Notes: generated from the letters alone by a model not told the origin. DNA of 64,000 nt from Tritonibacter horizontis (GCF_001518015.1 NZ_LPUY01000128.1:34044-98043); one strand, 5' to 3'. Counted from the first letter of the stretch, positions 54,761 through 63,788 are shown. A program made the numbers and translations.

Positions 54761-54879
54761 TCGTTGCTCGCATTAAGATCTTTGTGGTTGCAGCTACAAG
54801 CTGCCATTCAACCTGATGTTCTTGCAAGAGTTTTGCTCGATGCACTGGCTGGCGCTGTGGATGAACAGACAGCTCGCGA

Positions 54880-56793
54880 TCACCCACCCAACAACTCCTC
54901 GATGAAATCCTCCTGCCGGTCGAGCGCCGCCTCCCATTCCTTCGGCACCGCAGCTTCCCGCTCGAGCGTCTCGGGCTCGGGCTGCCCGCGCCCGACCTCC
55001 AACGCCATCACGCTCATCGCCCGCGCCTCGCGCCGCTGCGATCTATCCCGGACTGGCGCGCGTTCGGCCGGTTTCGCCTGCTCGTCTGCGCCGGTCTCGT
55101 CACCACCATCGCCGCCCCAAGGTCCCACGCCTTGCACGCTCGGCGGATAGGGGAACGGCTTGCCGTCTTGCCGGGCCAGCATGTTCTTGAAGAACGGATC
55201 ATCGTAATACTTGATCCGGCTTGCCTTGATCGGATGCTGGGGCGAAGCGAGGATGATCACCTCGTCGGGATCCATCAGGCGCGCTTCGGTTTCCGACAGA
55301 AGCGGCCGTTCTTCCAGCCGAGCAGAGGTCGAGGTCGCGCCAAGGAATCCTTTGTTGCGGCCATACATGCGGGTCACGGCCTCGCGGGTGGTGCTGCCGA
55401 CCGCGGCGGAAACCTCCTTTACAGTGCGCTGGTCACGCGGGGTGATGTAGAGCTTCAGCCCTGCCCCGTTCTCGAGGCTCTCGCGGCCTTCGGGCCCGTA
55501 GATCCGGTCGAGCGAAGCCAGTGACTGCGCGATCATCGCGACGCGGCCGCCATAGCTCGCCAGAGAATGGATCGCGCGTTCGAGATAGGGCATCGCCCCC
55601 ATCTGCTGGAATTCGTCAATCATCATCATGACGGGCCAGGGTTCGTCCGGACCCGGTTCGTTGAGCCGGATCGAGGCGATGAGATCGGCGAACATCAGGC
55701 GCAGGAGCGGGGCGAGGGTGGCGATGTGATCCTCGGACACCGCGATATAAAGCGACTGCGGGGTCTTGCGGAAGGTCGAGAAATCAAAGTCGCTCGCCTC
55801 GGTGGCCGAGCGCACCGCCGGGTTGTCCCATTGCTTGAGGCCGGCCGTCATTAGCGCCTGAATGTTCGAAGTGAGAAGCCGCGACGAAGCCGAGGCCGCG
55901 TTGGTCCAGAGCTCGCGCAGGATGTCTTCCTCGGCCTCGTCGGCATAGGTCTTGTACTGGGCGTTCTTGTATTCGCCCCCCGCGACGATCTTGTTGACCT
56001 CACCAAGATTCGGCGTTCCGCGCTGGATCGCCAGCAGACAAGCGGCAACGAAGATCGACTTGCCGGCCTCGGAGAAGGTGTCGAGTGTCTTGTTGTCCTT
56101 GTCGAGAAAGAGGTCGGCCAGGATCGAGACCTCGGTGAAGCGCTGTGCGAATATCGGGGCCTTGGCGATCCGCGCGAGCGGGTTGTAGCGGTGCGTGGCA
56201 TTGGCCCAGTCGAAGGGGCTGAAGCGATAGACCTCGTCGCCATTCAGTGCGCGAAGGCGCGCGGTCTTCTCGAAGTTCTCACCCTTCACATCGAGCACTA
56301 CAACCGAGCCCGCAAAGCTCAGAAGGTTCGGGATCACGAAGCCGACGCCCTTACCGGCGCGGGTCGGGGCCACCATCATCACATGCGGGATGGTGGTCGA
56401 GGATATGAACTCGGCTTTGGAGTGCGGCGCACCAAGCTTGCCGCAGACGAACCCTTTGCCGGGGGCCTGCAGCATGTCGTTCTTCTTCAACTCCGCCTTC
56501 GTCTGCCAATGGGCCGAGCCGTAATCGTCCCGCTCCTTCTTCCAGGTCCAGGCGAGCGCCAGCGCACCTAGGCCAATTGCACCGAAGCCGACGGCGCCGA
56601 AGCCAACCTTGAAGGCTTCGGGATGTGCGGCGCGGGTGCCTGCGCTGGCCTTCCAGAGCGCCAGCATGTCGAAGCTGCCAAAGCCGGTTTTCAGGGCAAG
56701 GGTCAGGTAGAAGGCAGCGACGATGGTGCCGATGACAGCGCCGCAGATCACGCCGAAGAGGAGCGCGGCCCAGAGGGGAAGTGTCTTGGTCAT
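54880..56793 (-). CDS. virD4: VirD4/TraG family coupling protein
   Basis: A 637-residue ATPase starting MTKTLPLWAALLFGVICG; the ATG three codons earlier touches the GAGGGGG ribosome site. Two membrane segments lie near 6-32 and 63-83. Walker A is 'MMVAPTRAGKGVGFVIPNLL', followed by 'VVLDVKGENFEKTARLRAL'; Walker B is 'PWPVMMMIDEFQQMGAMPYL', then 'MIAQSLASLDRIYG'. It brings the relaxase-DNA complex to the VirB channel. It follows the relaxase gene by 14 bp, away from the virB operon because the defence island lies between. About 120 bp before the ATPase gene hold no gene. Confidence 0.93.
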   Translation of the reverse strand: MTKTLPLWAALLFGVICGAVIGTIVAAFYLTLALKTGFGSFDMLALWKASAGTRAAHPEAFKVGFGAVGFGAIGLGALALAWTWKKERDDYGSAHWQTKAELKKNDMLQAPGKGFVCGKLGAPHSKAEFISSTTIPHVMMVAPTRAGKGVGFVIPNLLSFAGSVVVLDVKGENFEKTARLRALNGDEVYRFSPFDWANATHRYNPLARIAKAPIFAQRFTEVSILADLFLDKDNKTLDTFSEAGKSIFVAACLLAIQRGTPNLGEVNKIVAGGEYKNAQYKTYADEAEEDILRELWTNAASASSRLLTSNIQALMTAGLKQWDNPAVRSATEASDFDFSTFRKTPQSLYIAVSEDHIATLAPLLRLMFADLIASIRLNEPGPDEPWPVMMMIDEFQQMGAMPYLERAIHSLASYGGRVAMIAQSLASLDRIYGPEGRESLENGAGLKLYITPRDQRTVKEVSAAVGSTTREAVTRMYGRNKGFLGATSTSARLEERPLLSETEARLMDPDEVIILASPQHPIKASRIKYYDDPFFKNMLARQDGKPFPYPPSVQGVGPWGGDGGDETGADEQAKPAERAPVRDRSQRREARAMSVMALEVGRGQPEPETLEREAAVPKEWEAALDRQEDFIEELLGG

Positions 56794-56807
56794 GGCGGTC
56801 ATCCCCC

Positions 56808-58736
56808 TCAGAATTCCATCTCGTCGTCGAGTCCGCGGTCACGGCCAAGATCCCGGCCCAACTCCTGCGCCTCTTGCTGGCCGCGCAGCCGGGCGACCTG
56901 GGTCGCCTTGTCCTGCTGCAATCCGGCGGCGCGGTCGGTGAAGACCTGATCGCCCGTTTCCTCGAAGGTCATCTCCAGGAATTCCTGCGTGACAGTGATC
57001 TGGTCGAGCTTGCTCGGGAGGGCCGCATCCAGCACCTGGTAGTTGCCACGGCGTAGCTCGGCCAAGCCCTCCTCGCCCAACTCCTTGAATAGCTCGGATT
57101 GCAGGGTCCGCTCGACCACCTCTTCCTGTTCCTCGGTTAGCTTGCCGTCGCGCAACATGTCGGCGAGGTCCTGCAAGTAGGGATTGGGCGTCCGGTCATC
57201 CTCGTCGATGAGGGGCAGAGTCGCCTCCTCCTCATCGGCAAGGGTCCGGCCGATCTCGACGCCCATCTCCTTTGCTCTTTCCATCAACGCGTCCATCACG
57301 CCGTCGACCTTTTCCAGCGCGGCATCCAGTTGGTCATCATTGGCCGTCTCGACACTGAGACCGTCCTTGGCCAGCACCGCGTTCATGTCGCGCTCGACCC
57401 AGTCTTGCGCCATGCCGTAGTTCCGCGTGCCACCCGCCGCAATCCGGGCCACCAGCTCTTCGCTGTCCATCCCAGCCTCGTCGGCACGCTCGAAGACGTC
57501 ACGGAGACCTTCGTCATTGCCGGACTGCAGCGCGGCAATCAGCACCTCGCTGCCCGCCCCCGGCGGATAGGGTTCCTCGAGCTGCTTGCCGAAGCGCGCG
57601 CGTAAGTCAGGGTCCGGCACCATCTGCGAAAGGTCCGCGATGATCGGCGCGGCCTTGGCTTCAAAAGCGGCACGCTCGACCGGGTCCAGTTCCTCGGCCT
57701 TAAGCCTCAGCGCCTCGATCGTGCGCTCGGAATAGTCGATCGCGTCACCGACGGTCTTGATGTCCTTCATGTCTATCTCTCCTTCGGTGAAGTTCCACGG
57801 CGTGCCGGAGCCGAGCCCGTCCGCCATGCCGCGCACGGCGCGCGCCATGTGGCGTTGATCCATCCGGTCCAGCAGGTCGGCGAGGTTTCTGTAGTCCTTG
57901 GCAAAGCCCACCACCTGCCCCTGCGCGATGGCGGACTCCTGGGCCGTCATGACGATCTCGCGCGGCAGGCGGGCCTCTTCCTTGGCGCGATAGATTTCCT
58001 CGATCCCGGCGGGCTTCTCGAAGATGCCGCGCTCGAGCCGGGTGGTTGCGTCGAGCATGATGCCATAACGTTCCGCGATCTCGGCCTGCTTCTCGCGCAT
58101 GAGCTGCGGCGACATCACGCCCTCGGCCCAACACGAAAACCAGGTGCCGTCTTCGACACCGCGATTGTTCAGGATGATGTGGGCATGCTTGTGCGCCCGG
58201 TCGTCATGGACCGCGAGCACATAGTCCCACTGGTCGCCGTATTCGCCGCTCTCGAAGAAATGTTCCGTCCAGTCCATCGCGATGTCGCGCACCTGGTCGA
58301 CCGTCACGTCGGTCGGGAAGGACAGCAGCATGTGGGAGGTGAAACCGAGCTTGGTCGAGCCGCGCCAGGTCCCGGCCCAATCCTCGATGATGTCATCTTT
58401 CTGCTCTTCAGATAGCACCGCCGCATCGGTCAGCGCATTGGTCATCGTCGAGTAGGTGTAGACGGCCTTGTCGTTGATGTAGGAGATTTGCGCCCTGAGC
58501 GAAGCACGCGTCTTGCAGCCTCCCGCCCGGATCCGCTTGAAGACCGCCGCGCGGCTCTGACCCGACGCCGCCTTCAGCGCGTTGCGCGCCGACAGGGATC
58601 CGACGCGTGTGAGACTGCGACCCTGCCGACGCCCTGCCAGCCGGGCGTCGATCCGCGCTGCGGCCTGACCCCGGATGCGCTCATCCTCCCAAAGCCGACC
58701 CATGACCGAGGTATAGAGGGCGAGAGGATCAGCCAT
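56808..58736 (-). CDS. Relaxase/mobilisation nuclease (VirD2/TraI-like)
   Basis: A 642-residue protein. The nuclease part (residues 1-270) contains 'ISYINDKAVYTYSTMTN', 'SFPTDVTVDQVRDIAMDWTEHFFESGEYGDQWDYVLAVHDDRAHKHAHIILNNRG' with the metal-binding His-x-His ('HKHAH', around 184), and nearby Tyr residues that could cut DNA. The C-terminal 370 residues are acidic and helical and may carry the VirD4 signal. It nicks oriT and leads the strand into the recipient. It overlaps the mobC-like gene by 8 bp. The build fits the MOBP group (inference). Confidence 0.88.
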   Translation of the reverse strand: MADPLALYTSVMGRLWEDERIRGQAAARIDARLAGRRQGRSLTRVGSLSARNALKAASGQSRAAVFKRIRAGGCKTRASLRAQISYINDKAVYTYSTMTNALTDAAVLSEEQKDDIIEDWAGTWRGSTKLGFTSHMLLSFPTDVTVDQVRDIAMDWTEHFFESGEYGDQWDYVLAVHDDRAHKHAHIILNNRGVEDGTWFSCWAEGVMSPQLMREKQAEIAERYGIMLDATTRLERGIFEKPAGIEEIYRAKEEARLPREIVMTAQESAIAQGQVVGFAKDYRNLADLLDRMDQRHMARAVRGMADGLGSGTPWNFTEGEIDMKDIKTVGDAIDYSERTIEALRLKAEELDPVERAAFEAKAAPIIADLSQMVPDPDLRARFGKQLEEPYPPGAGSEVLIAALQSGNDEGLRDVFERADEAGMDSEELVARIAAGGTRNYGMAQDWVERDMNAVLAKDGLSVETANDDQLDAALEKVDGVMDALMERAKEMGVEIGRTLADEEEATLPLIDEDDRTPNPYLQDLADMLRDGKLTEEQEEVVERTLQSELFKELGEEGLAELRRGNYQVLDAALPSKLDQITVTQEFLEMTFEETGDQVFTDRAAGLQQDKATQVARLRGQQEAQELGRDLGRDRGLDDEMEF

Positions 58737-59451
58737 TTCGAGAGTTCCGGTTCTTCAGAAAATCATCGGGTATCGCCGTTCGTGTTCGAGGCTTGCCGAG
58801 AGGCAGCGAAGGGCGATCCAATTCTGAACCGGAACTCTCACGCACCAACCTCAGACCGCTCCCGATCGCGCGCGGGTCATCCTCCAGAACCGCGCTCTCC
58901 GCCCCCTCCCCTTCTTCCTTTTGCGGCCACTCTTGATGACGCAGCGCCTGCGCCGCATCCTTCATCCGGCCCATCTCACGGCTCATAGACTGCGCCAGAT
59001 CGAGCAGTTCAATCAGCACCGCGCGATCTGCCTCCGAGACCTCCAGCCGACCGCGATGGACCGCCTTGGCGAGCACCAATCCGGCGTCGCTCACATCCTT
59101 CGCCTGACGCCATGTGGCGCAGAATTCCGAGAGCAGATCACGGGGTACATCGAGGAATCCACACCGCCCACGCAGCACCGCATTCAGCGCCTGAGACCGG
59201 TTGGCAAAGCCCCGTTCGTGCCATTCCGCATCGAAGGCTGCAAGCTCGGATCGGCTGGCCCGGAACGCCACCGTCTCGCTCGGATCGCGCACAGCGATGC
59301 CCTCGCCCGCCTGCTCTTTCGCGAGCCGGTTCACGTGGCGCGGAGAGATGCCGAACGCCGCCGCCAGCTCCTTTGCGCTTTCGCCCGCCGCAAAGCGCCG
59401 CGCGACTTCGATGCGCTCTTCAAGCTTCAGGTTTTTCGCTGGCCTCGGCAC
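58729..59451 (-). CDS. MobC-like relaxosome accessory protein with helix-turn-helix
   Basis: I start at GTG (59451), giving 240 residues beginning MPRPAKNLKLEERIEVARRFA, because GGGAGAA lies 8-9 bases upstream and the ATG at 59544 adds an unlikely Arg-rich lead. Residues 10-45 hold a helix-turn-helix ('ARRFAAGESAKELAAAFGISPRHVNRLAKE'); the middle has a MobC-like part ('FRASRSELAAFDAEWHERGFANRSQALNAVLRG', 'DVSDAGLVLAKAVHRGRLEVSEADRAVLIELLDLAQS'). Such proteins bind oriT next to the relaxase. First gene of the mobC-relaxase-virD4 row. Confidence 0.8.
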   Translation of the reverse strand: MPRPAKNLKLEERIEVARRFAAGESAKELAAAFGISPRHVNRLAKEQAGEGIAVRDPSETVAFRASRSELAAFDAEWHERGFANRSQALNAVLRGRCGFLDVPRDLLSEFCATWRQAKDVSDAGLVLAKAVHRGRLEVSEADRAVLIELLDLAQSMSREMGRMKDAAQALRHQEWPQKEEGEGAESAVLEDDPRAIGSGLRLVRESSGSELDRPSLPLGKPRTRTAIPDDFLKNRNSRNG

Positions 59452-59559
59452 TAGGACGTTCTCCCGCTTCCCAGAAAAGGATGCATGCGCAGACGCGCGC
59501 GAGGCAGCGATTGCCCTGGGTCGCGTTCGCGTGCGGCGGAGCATTCAGCTTTGCGGGAA

Positions 59560-59720
59560 ACGCCCATGACAGACCCCTCGGACAAAATGTGCAAACATTG
59601 GCCATATCCTGCCAACGTCTTCCTTCTCTCCTTCGCTTATACTTCAATACATCACATTGCGCAATATAACGTTTTGTATGTTGTGTCTTTTTGCTGGCAA
59701 TAGGGTGCACTCAAGACTGC
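59560..59720. other. AT-rich region upstream of mobC/relaxase, candidate oriT
   Basis: This stretch is much richer in A and T than its GC-rich flanks, lies directly upstream of the mobC-relaxase operon, and holds a perfect palindrome ATTGCGCAAT (59656-59665). GCAATAT at 59661-59667 also occurs twice before the virB operon. Origins of transfer often lie at this position, but no nick site can be named with confidence. The rest, 59721-59940, shows no gene. Confidence 0.4.
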
Positions 59721-59940
59721 TCCGCAGCGCGGCATGGAACGGACGCAGTCCTCATTGATGCGCGGCAATTTGGTCGAAAAAATCTGCTGAAACTTGTGCT
59801 GAAGCAGCAGGCGATGTCAGGCAATCCGAGCGCTCGAGCCGGTCACGGGTCGGGCACCAGGAACACGAAGACGGCCCGCGCGGGATGGCGCGGGTCACGC
59901 CCGTTTAGGGCGTCACAATGTTGGTAAGTATCAGCGTCAA

Positions 59941-59991
59941 ACCCCTGCGGATCCGAAGACCCGCAGGGGTGTCTGGGTCAGTGACCCAGAC
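59941..59991 (-). terminator. Two adjacent hairpins at the end of the 58-aa gene
   Basis: ACCCCTGCGG/CCGCAGGGGT (59941-59970) lies just past the stop. GTCTGGGTCA/TGACCCAGAC (59971-59991) covers the stop codon itself. Both stems are perfect 10-mers. No T run follows, so they may stabilise the transcript ends or terminate weakly. Confidence 0.45.
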
Positions 59992-60154
59992 CCTGATTGC
60001 GCAGATCGTCGTAGCGGCTGCGGGCGATCAGCGCCTCGGTCTCGAGGCTGTCGAGGAACTCAGGATGGGCGTCTTCATCGAAGGCGGCGAGGTAAGCATC
60101 GAAGGCCATGTCGGCTTGCAGTTCGGCGAGGTCGATGGATTGTTCGAGTGTCAT
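59978..60154 (-). CDS. Small acidic protein (58 aa), function unknown
   Basis: Starts MTLEQSIDLAELQADMAFDAYL, with AAGGAT 7 bases upstream. The chain is acidic and helical ('AFDEDAHPEFLDSLETEALIARSRYDDL'). The longer frame to 60298 was rejected: the chosen ATG has the site and the upstream residues look non-coding. The acidic character could suggest a DNA mimic or an antitoxin, but there is no direct support. A 17-bp inverted repeat lies 100 bp upstream. Confidence 0.6.
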   Translation of the reverse strand: MTLEQSIDLAELQADMAFDAYLAAFDEDAHPEFLDSLETEALIARSRYDDLRNQGLGH

Positions 60155-60253
60155 GGTGTGATCCTTTCCGTTGATCGTCGTTGGACGGATCGTGGAAAAG
60201 ACCGGGGGCATGAGAGCGGGCTGCACCCGGCACGGGGCGGAATGAAATGGAGC

Positions 60254-60330
60254 ACGCCGGGGGCAGGTTTGTTGTGAGCGATGCACCGCAGCGCTCAAGG
60301 CGCAGCCGTCCAGAAACCTGCCCCCGGCGT
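60254..60330. repeat. Long perfect inverted repeat with nested stem
   Basis: ACGCCGGGGGCAGGTTT (60254-60270) and its exact complement AAACCTGCCCCCGGCGT (60314-60330) enclose 43 bases, inside which TGAGCG (60275-60280) pairs with CGCTCA (60292-60297). It lies in a 634-bp stretch (60155-60788) with no supported gene, about 100 bp before the 58-aa gene. It could be a structured leader RNA, a small RNA, an iteron-like protein site or a cruciform. Confidence 0.65.
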
Positions 60331-60751
60331 TGCCGACCGCTCGACCCCGGGCTAGCGATCTCTGAGGCCAACAGGTCGACGGAAAGGCGCGCGGCGGTGG
60401 CCCTGGCTTGAGACGTTGCCCCCCGGACGCATGACGTTTATCTGCGGTTTACACCCTCGCGGTACAGGGTGAGTTCGGCGCCCCTGGCAGCTTCGCCAAG
60501 ACGACCCAAGCGCGGGTTGCTCGACTGAGAGAAGGAGTGCGCGTGCCTCGCTCAGCTGGCTCCCAGTTCTCCCTGCTGACATTCGGGTTCGCCTCGGGTT
60601 CGCGCGATCCACGCTGTCACCGAACAGGGCGATCGGAGCCGCATCTGCGACCTATCCAGTCTGACTGCCCGACTCTATGTCCGCGTCCGAAATATGCCGC
60701 GTTCTTCGGACACGGGTTTCGGACCCGAACTGCTGCCATTCCTCAGAACGA

Positions 60752-60781
60752 GAAAAAGCCAGACCGCCGGAGCGGTCTGGC
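60752..60781 (-). terminator. Rho-independent terminator of the DUF736 gene
   Basis: GCCAGACCGC/GCGGTCTGGC is a perfect 10-bp stem with a 4-nt loop. On the minus strand it is followed by TTTTTCT, 8 bp after the DUF736 stop. A textbook terminator. Confidence 0.85.
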
Positions 60782-60788
60782 CCTTGGC

Positions 60789-61127
60789 TTAGGCGGCGTC
60801 TTTCGGGCCCCAGGGGATGATCGCCTGCAAGGACAGATCGTCCTGGTTCGCGGCCTTGCCGAGGTTGGCGTTGAAACCGTGGTCGCGGATGGTCAGCGTG
60901 TAGTAATCGGCGCCGGTCTCCTTGTTCTGCTTCTTCCAGATGCCGCCGCACTCGACCAGCTTGCCGCGCGGGGAGCGGCCGAGGACGCGGTGCGTGGGGG
61001 CCATCGGGTTCGTGCTCGCGACGGGTTCGACCGTGATGTCGAGGTCGAAGGTCAGGGTCGAGATGGAGCCGACACCCTTGGCGGTTTCGATGTCGGCGCT
61101 GGTGAATTTGATGCAGTTCGTGGTCAT
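60789..61127 (-). CDS. DUF736 family protein
   Basis: A 112-residue protein starting MTTNCIKFTSADIETAKGVGS, with AAGGAGAAG before the ATG. Typical features are the start with 'GSISTLTFDLDITVEPVAS', 'HRVLGRSPRGKLVECGGIWKKQNKETGADYYTLTIRDHGFNANLGKAANQDD', and a short hydrophobic end. This member has a longer start than the classical 100-residue form. DUF736 genes mark alphaproteobacterial conjugative plasmids and ICEs and often sit near transfer or replication genes; the function is unknown. Followed by its own terminator. Confidence 0.82.
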   Translation of the reverse strand: MTTNCIKFTSADIETAKGVGSISTLTFDLDITVEPVASTNPMAPTHRVLGRSPRGKLVECGGIWKKQNKETGADYYTLTIRDHGFNANLGKAANQDDLSLQAIIPWGPKDAA

Positions 61128-61222
61128 TGCTCTTCTCCTTGTTTGCGTTGCAATGATGGTCACCTTGCAGCTGGCCAAGGCCTGGCCACACCGAAGGCGA
61201 AGCGCAGCGGAGAGGGGCAGGC

Positions 61223-61278
61223 GCCGGTCTTTTTGCCTCGCGAGGAATGACCCGCAGGGTCAGGGGAAAAAGATCGGC
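61223..61278. repeat. Imperfect inverted repeat with nested hairpin upstream of the DUF736 gene
   Basis: GCCGGTCTTTTTGCCT (61223-61238) pairs with GGGGAAAAAGATCGGC (61263-61278) at 13 of 16 places. Inside, TGACCC (61248-61253) pairs with GGGTCA (61257-61262). It lies about 95 bp before the DUF736 start and may be part of its leader or a terminator for another transcript. Confidence 0.4.
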
Positions 61279-62169
61279 GACAACCTTTGTGGACGGGACG
61301 ACAGCTGCGACCAGCATGTCATGCAACTCAGACATCGGGAGAAGCGCGGTGGCCGCGAAGGAATGTGGGTGAACAGACGAGGGAGATGCCAGGGGCGGCG
61401 TCTTTTCTGCTCTTCCGCTCCGAGAGACGCACCGGACGAGTTCGAGCTTTGCCGAGCCTTGCCTTACGCGCCGGGACGGCTAGCATCCGTGGCACCGCGA
61501 TGTGTGTCATCAGGCAGGGCAGCATCAAGGAGACCGTCGAAGCCTCGATACCCTGCTCGACTCACCCGGATTTCGAACGGGAACCGATGCCGCGCCCAAA
61601 TGCCCTGCAATCTGCGCATCGCGCCGATCACCGGCCTTTTGCCAGCAGCGGCCAGTGCGATCCGGCGGTAGTCGAACATCCCTTACGGTCAATGATGGCA
61701 GAACAGCATGCCCGGCAAAGTGAGGAGGAACACTGGCTGAGACGCAGCGGACGAAACCATAGAGGCGGCCCACCTCGCCCCAGAGACCGTTACCGAACGG
61801 CCGAGATGAAGTGTTGCCACGACCATGCGACGGCTGGTCGGGCTGGCTCCGGAGGAGACGGCACGGCCAGCAGCACGTCGCAGGGAGAGGCGGCGGTTCA
61901 GCTCGGGGAGGTCGGCTGCTCGCAGCCGGACGAGTAGGGCGCGGTCCTGACCAAAGGGCAGGAGGGGCCAAGATCATCAACACCTAAACTTTGCACATCA
62001 CAAAAACTAAACACCGCTCGAGACACCCGGCAGTCCGCAACAAAGATGGGATCACTTTGAAAGCCGGTTTGACGTGTTTCGTTTTTGCTCACCATGGGTA
62101 TGCAACGAAGCCAGAAGCTGAACCTTCTGGCGATCACGAGGACGCCGAAAGCAAGAAACTTGCCCCACC
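61279..62169. other. Region without a supported gene
   Basis: About 890 bp. Several frames stay open because of the high GC content, but none has a good ribosome site together with a believable protein. A short hairpin (CCAGAAG 62111-62117 / CTTCTGG 62124-62130) lies 40 bp past the AbiEii-like stop and could be its terminator. The stretch after about 61980 is lower in GC than the rest. Confidence 0.4.
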
Positions 62170-63195
62170 TCACTCAGGACGCGTATTGGCCTGATCTTGA
62201 AGAACCATCAGACGAGCCATTAAGTCATCGAAAGCGATTGCGTCTGACTGAAGCAGCCCCGCTTCCTGCATTTTCCGGTAGTCTTGGGCGAGCGCCTCCA
62301 GGGCCTCACCCTCCGGAATCAGACGAAGCGATCCTGAAACAGCGTCGGCATAGCTAATCGTTGCACCCGCATGATCGGTTTCGCGAAAAAAGTGCTGTTT
62401 GTGCTTCGCAACATCTTGTGCAAGCGTCTTATCCTCCAGCGCCCGTTCAGCGATACCTACAGCCTGCAGGCGATCAAGATCGTACCAGTGACGCGCATAT
62501 CGGTCGCCGCCTCGAAACGCACCCCGCAAGCAATAGGCATGGATGGCGGTCGCCTTCTCCCAAAACGTCCGTTCGGCCATCATCACACGAGGCGTGGCGA
62601 TGGGCGTAAGCAATTCCGGCAGACCCTTAGAGAGGTCACAGATGACTTCGTGACGCTGTGCCGGTTCACCTGTGGACCTTGCACCAAATTCCAACAAGAC
62701 CGAGGATCGAACATATCCGCTGCCACTGCGCACCGCATCGTAGTCCAGATTGATCTTGTCACCTTCTACACGGATTGCTGCCGAGAGCGCCGCTGCACTG
62801 ACCTTGTCCGACAACATTGGGGCAACTTTTGACCCAACCAAGTCGCCCAAGCGATCCCGAACGGCTTCGGTCCATTTCTGAGCTTGCGAGCGGTTTGGCG
62901 GATATGGATCGTCTCGATCCTTGATCAGATCGGGAATGATCTGCCGGATGTCATATGTCAGGTCGACATCCTCTGAAAACCGGTCGATCGCCTTGTAGAC
63001 CTTGGAAAGCGACGTTCCGCCCTTGAAAACTAGGTGTTCGCCGAGATCACTGTCGAACAAGGCGTTAAGAACCCAAACGACCCAGACGTCCTTTTCCAAC
63101 AGGTCTGCAGGCCGCCCCAGTTTCGAGGCGGCCACTTCCAGCGCGTCAATCTTGTCTTCGCGCGACAGGGAAAAGTAAGTTTGGCTTTCTGTCAT
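62170..63195 (-). CDS. abiEii: AbiEii/AbiGii-family nucleotidyltransferase toxin
   Basis: A 341-residue protein. 'GEHLVFKGGTSLSKVYKAIDRFSEDVDLTYD' (about 53-83) holds the GS/D-x-D nucleotidyltransferase motif of AbiEii toxins; 'RTFWEKATAIHAYCLRGAFRGGDRYARHWYDLDRL' (about 210-245) is the second conserved block. Such toxins transfer nucleotides to targets such as tRNA and stop growth, giving phage abortive infection and plasmid maintenance. The start overlaps the AbiEi-like stop by 4 bp, the usual arrangement of this type IV system. Confidence 0.88.
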   Translation of the reverse strand: MTESQTYFSLSREDKIDALEVAASKLGRPADLLEKDVWVVWVLNALFDSDLGEHLVFKGGTSLSKVYKAIDRFSEDVDLTYDIRQIIPDLIKDRDDPYPPNRSQAQKWTEAVRDRLGDLVGSKVAPMLSDKVSAAALSAAIRVEGDKINLDYDAVRSGSGYVRSSVLLEFGARSTGEPAQRHEVICDLSKGLPELLTPIATPRVMMAERTFWEKATAIHAYCLRGAFRGGDRYARHWYDLDRLQAVGIAERALEDKTLAQDVAKHKQHFFRETDHAGATISYADAVSGSLRLIPEGEALEALAQDYRKMQEAGLLQSDAIAFDDLMARLMVLQDQANTRPE

Positions 63196-63788
63196 TGCGA
63201 TGGCGCGAGCGCGCTAAGTTCCTTGGCCATCCAGGTTGGCGCAGAGGCTCGAAGGCTCAAAAGCTCGCGCTGCTCCTCTTCGTTCAACGTCGCCTTGATA
63301 CGCCTCAAAGCCTGAGCAGCTTCGGTTTTGCCGAAATAGGCAAGCGCCCGAAAGGCGTGCCCGGCACGGCTGTTGGGCGCACGAAGCTGCCAGCTCGGCA
63401 CATGTTTAAGCTCGACGCTTTGCGCTCCGAGCTTCAGATGACGGCTCGGCCCGGAAGTCCAATAGACTTGACGGGATGGATTCTGTGTCGAAATACCGAG
63501 CAGGTTCGCTGCCGACGCCCCGCTTTGCGACACACGCTCACCGGTTGATTTCGCAATGTGCTCAACCACTGCCTGAACCGAGGGTGCCCGGCTGCCGAAG
63601 CGGGTTTTCACAGGCAAGGCAAACAATCCGCGTCTCACACGCAGAAGCTCCCCACGTCGAACCAAACGCGACAGCGCCTGGTCGACCGCGGCACGCTCTC
63701 CGAGGTGCAACAACTCCCGCGCCGACAGGGTCGCCCCCTCCGGCAGCGCTTCAGCATAGGCCTTGATCGCTTGAGATGTGGTTTGCAT
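63192..63788 (-). CDS. abiEi: AbiEi-like antitoxin/regulator (DUF6088-type)
   Basis: A 198-residue protein starting MQTTSQAIKAYAEALPEG; GGAGG lies 5 bases upstream, and the ATG four codons earlier overlaps that site. The first 60 residues are a winged helix ('LSARELLHLGERAAVDQALSRLVRRGELLRVRRGLFALP'). The rest is the antitoxin domain ('AANLLGISTQNPSRQVYWTSGPSRHL'). AbiEi proteins repress the operon and counter the AbiEii toxin. First of the two-gene operon. Confidence 0.85.
   Translation of the reverse strand: MQTTSQAIKAYAEALPEGATLSARELLHLGERAAVDQALSRLVRRGELLRVRRGLFALPVKTRFGSRAPSVQAVVEHIAKSTGERVSQSGASAANLLGISTQNPSRQVYWTSGPSRHLKLGAQSVELKHVPSWQLRAPNSRAGHAFRALAYFGKTEAAQALRRIKATLNEEEQRELLSLRASAPTWMAKELSALAPSQ

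Noticed and set aside
59706..59927. Possible plus-strand gene between the oriT candidate and the 58-aa gene
   Set aside because: The 78-codon frame has no ribosome site, no family likeness and low-complexity Arg/Gly content.
61287..61983. Overlapping open frames on both strands (216 and 152 codons) right of the DUF736 gene
   Set aside because: Neither has a good start context or recognisable domain; GC-rich DNA keeps several frames open at once.
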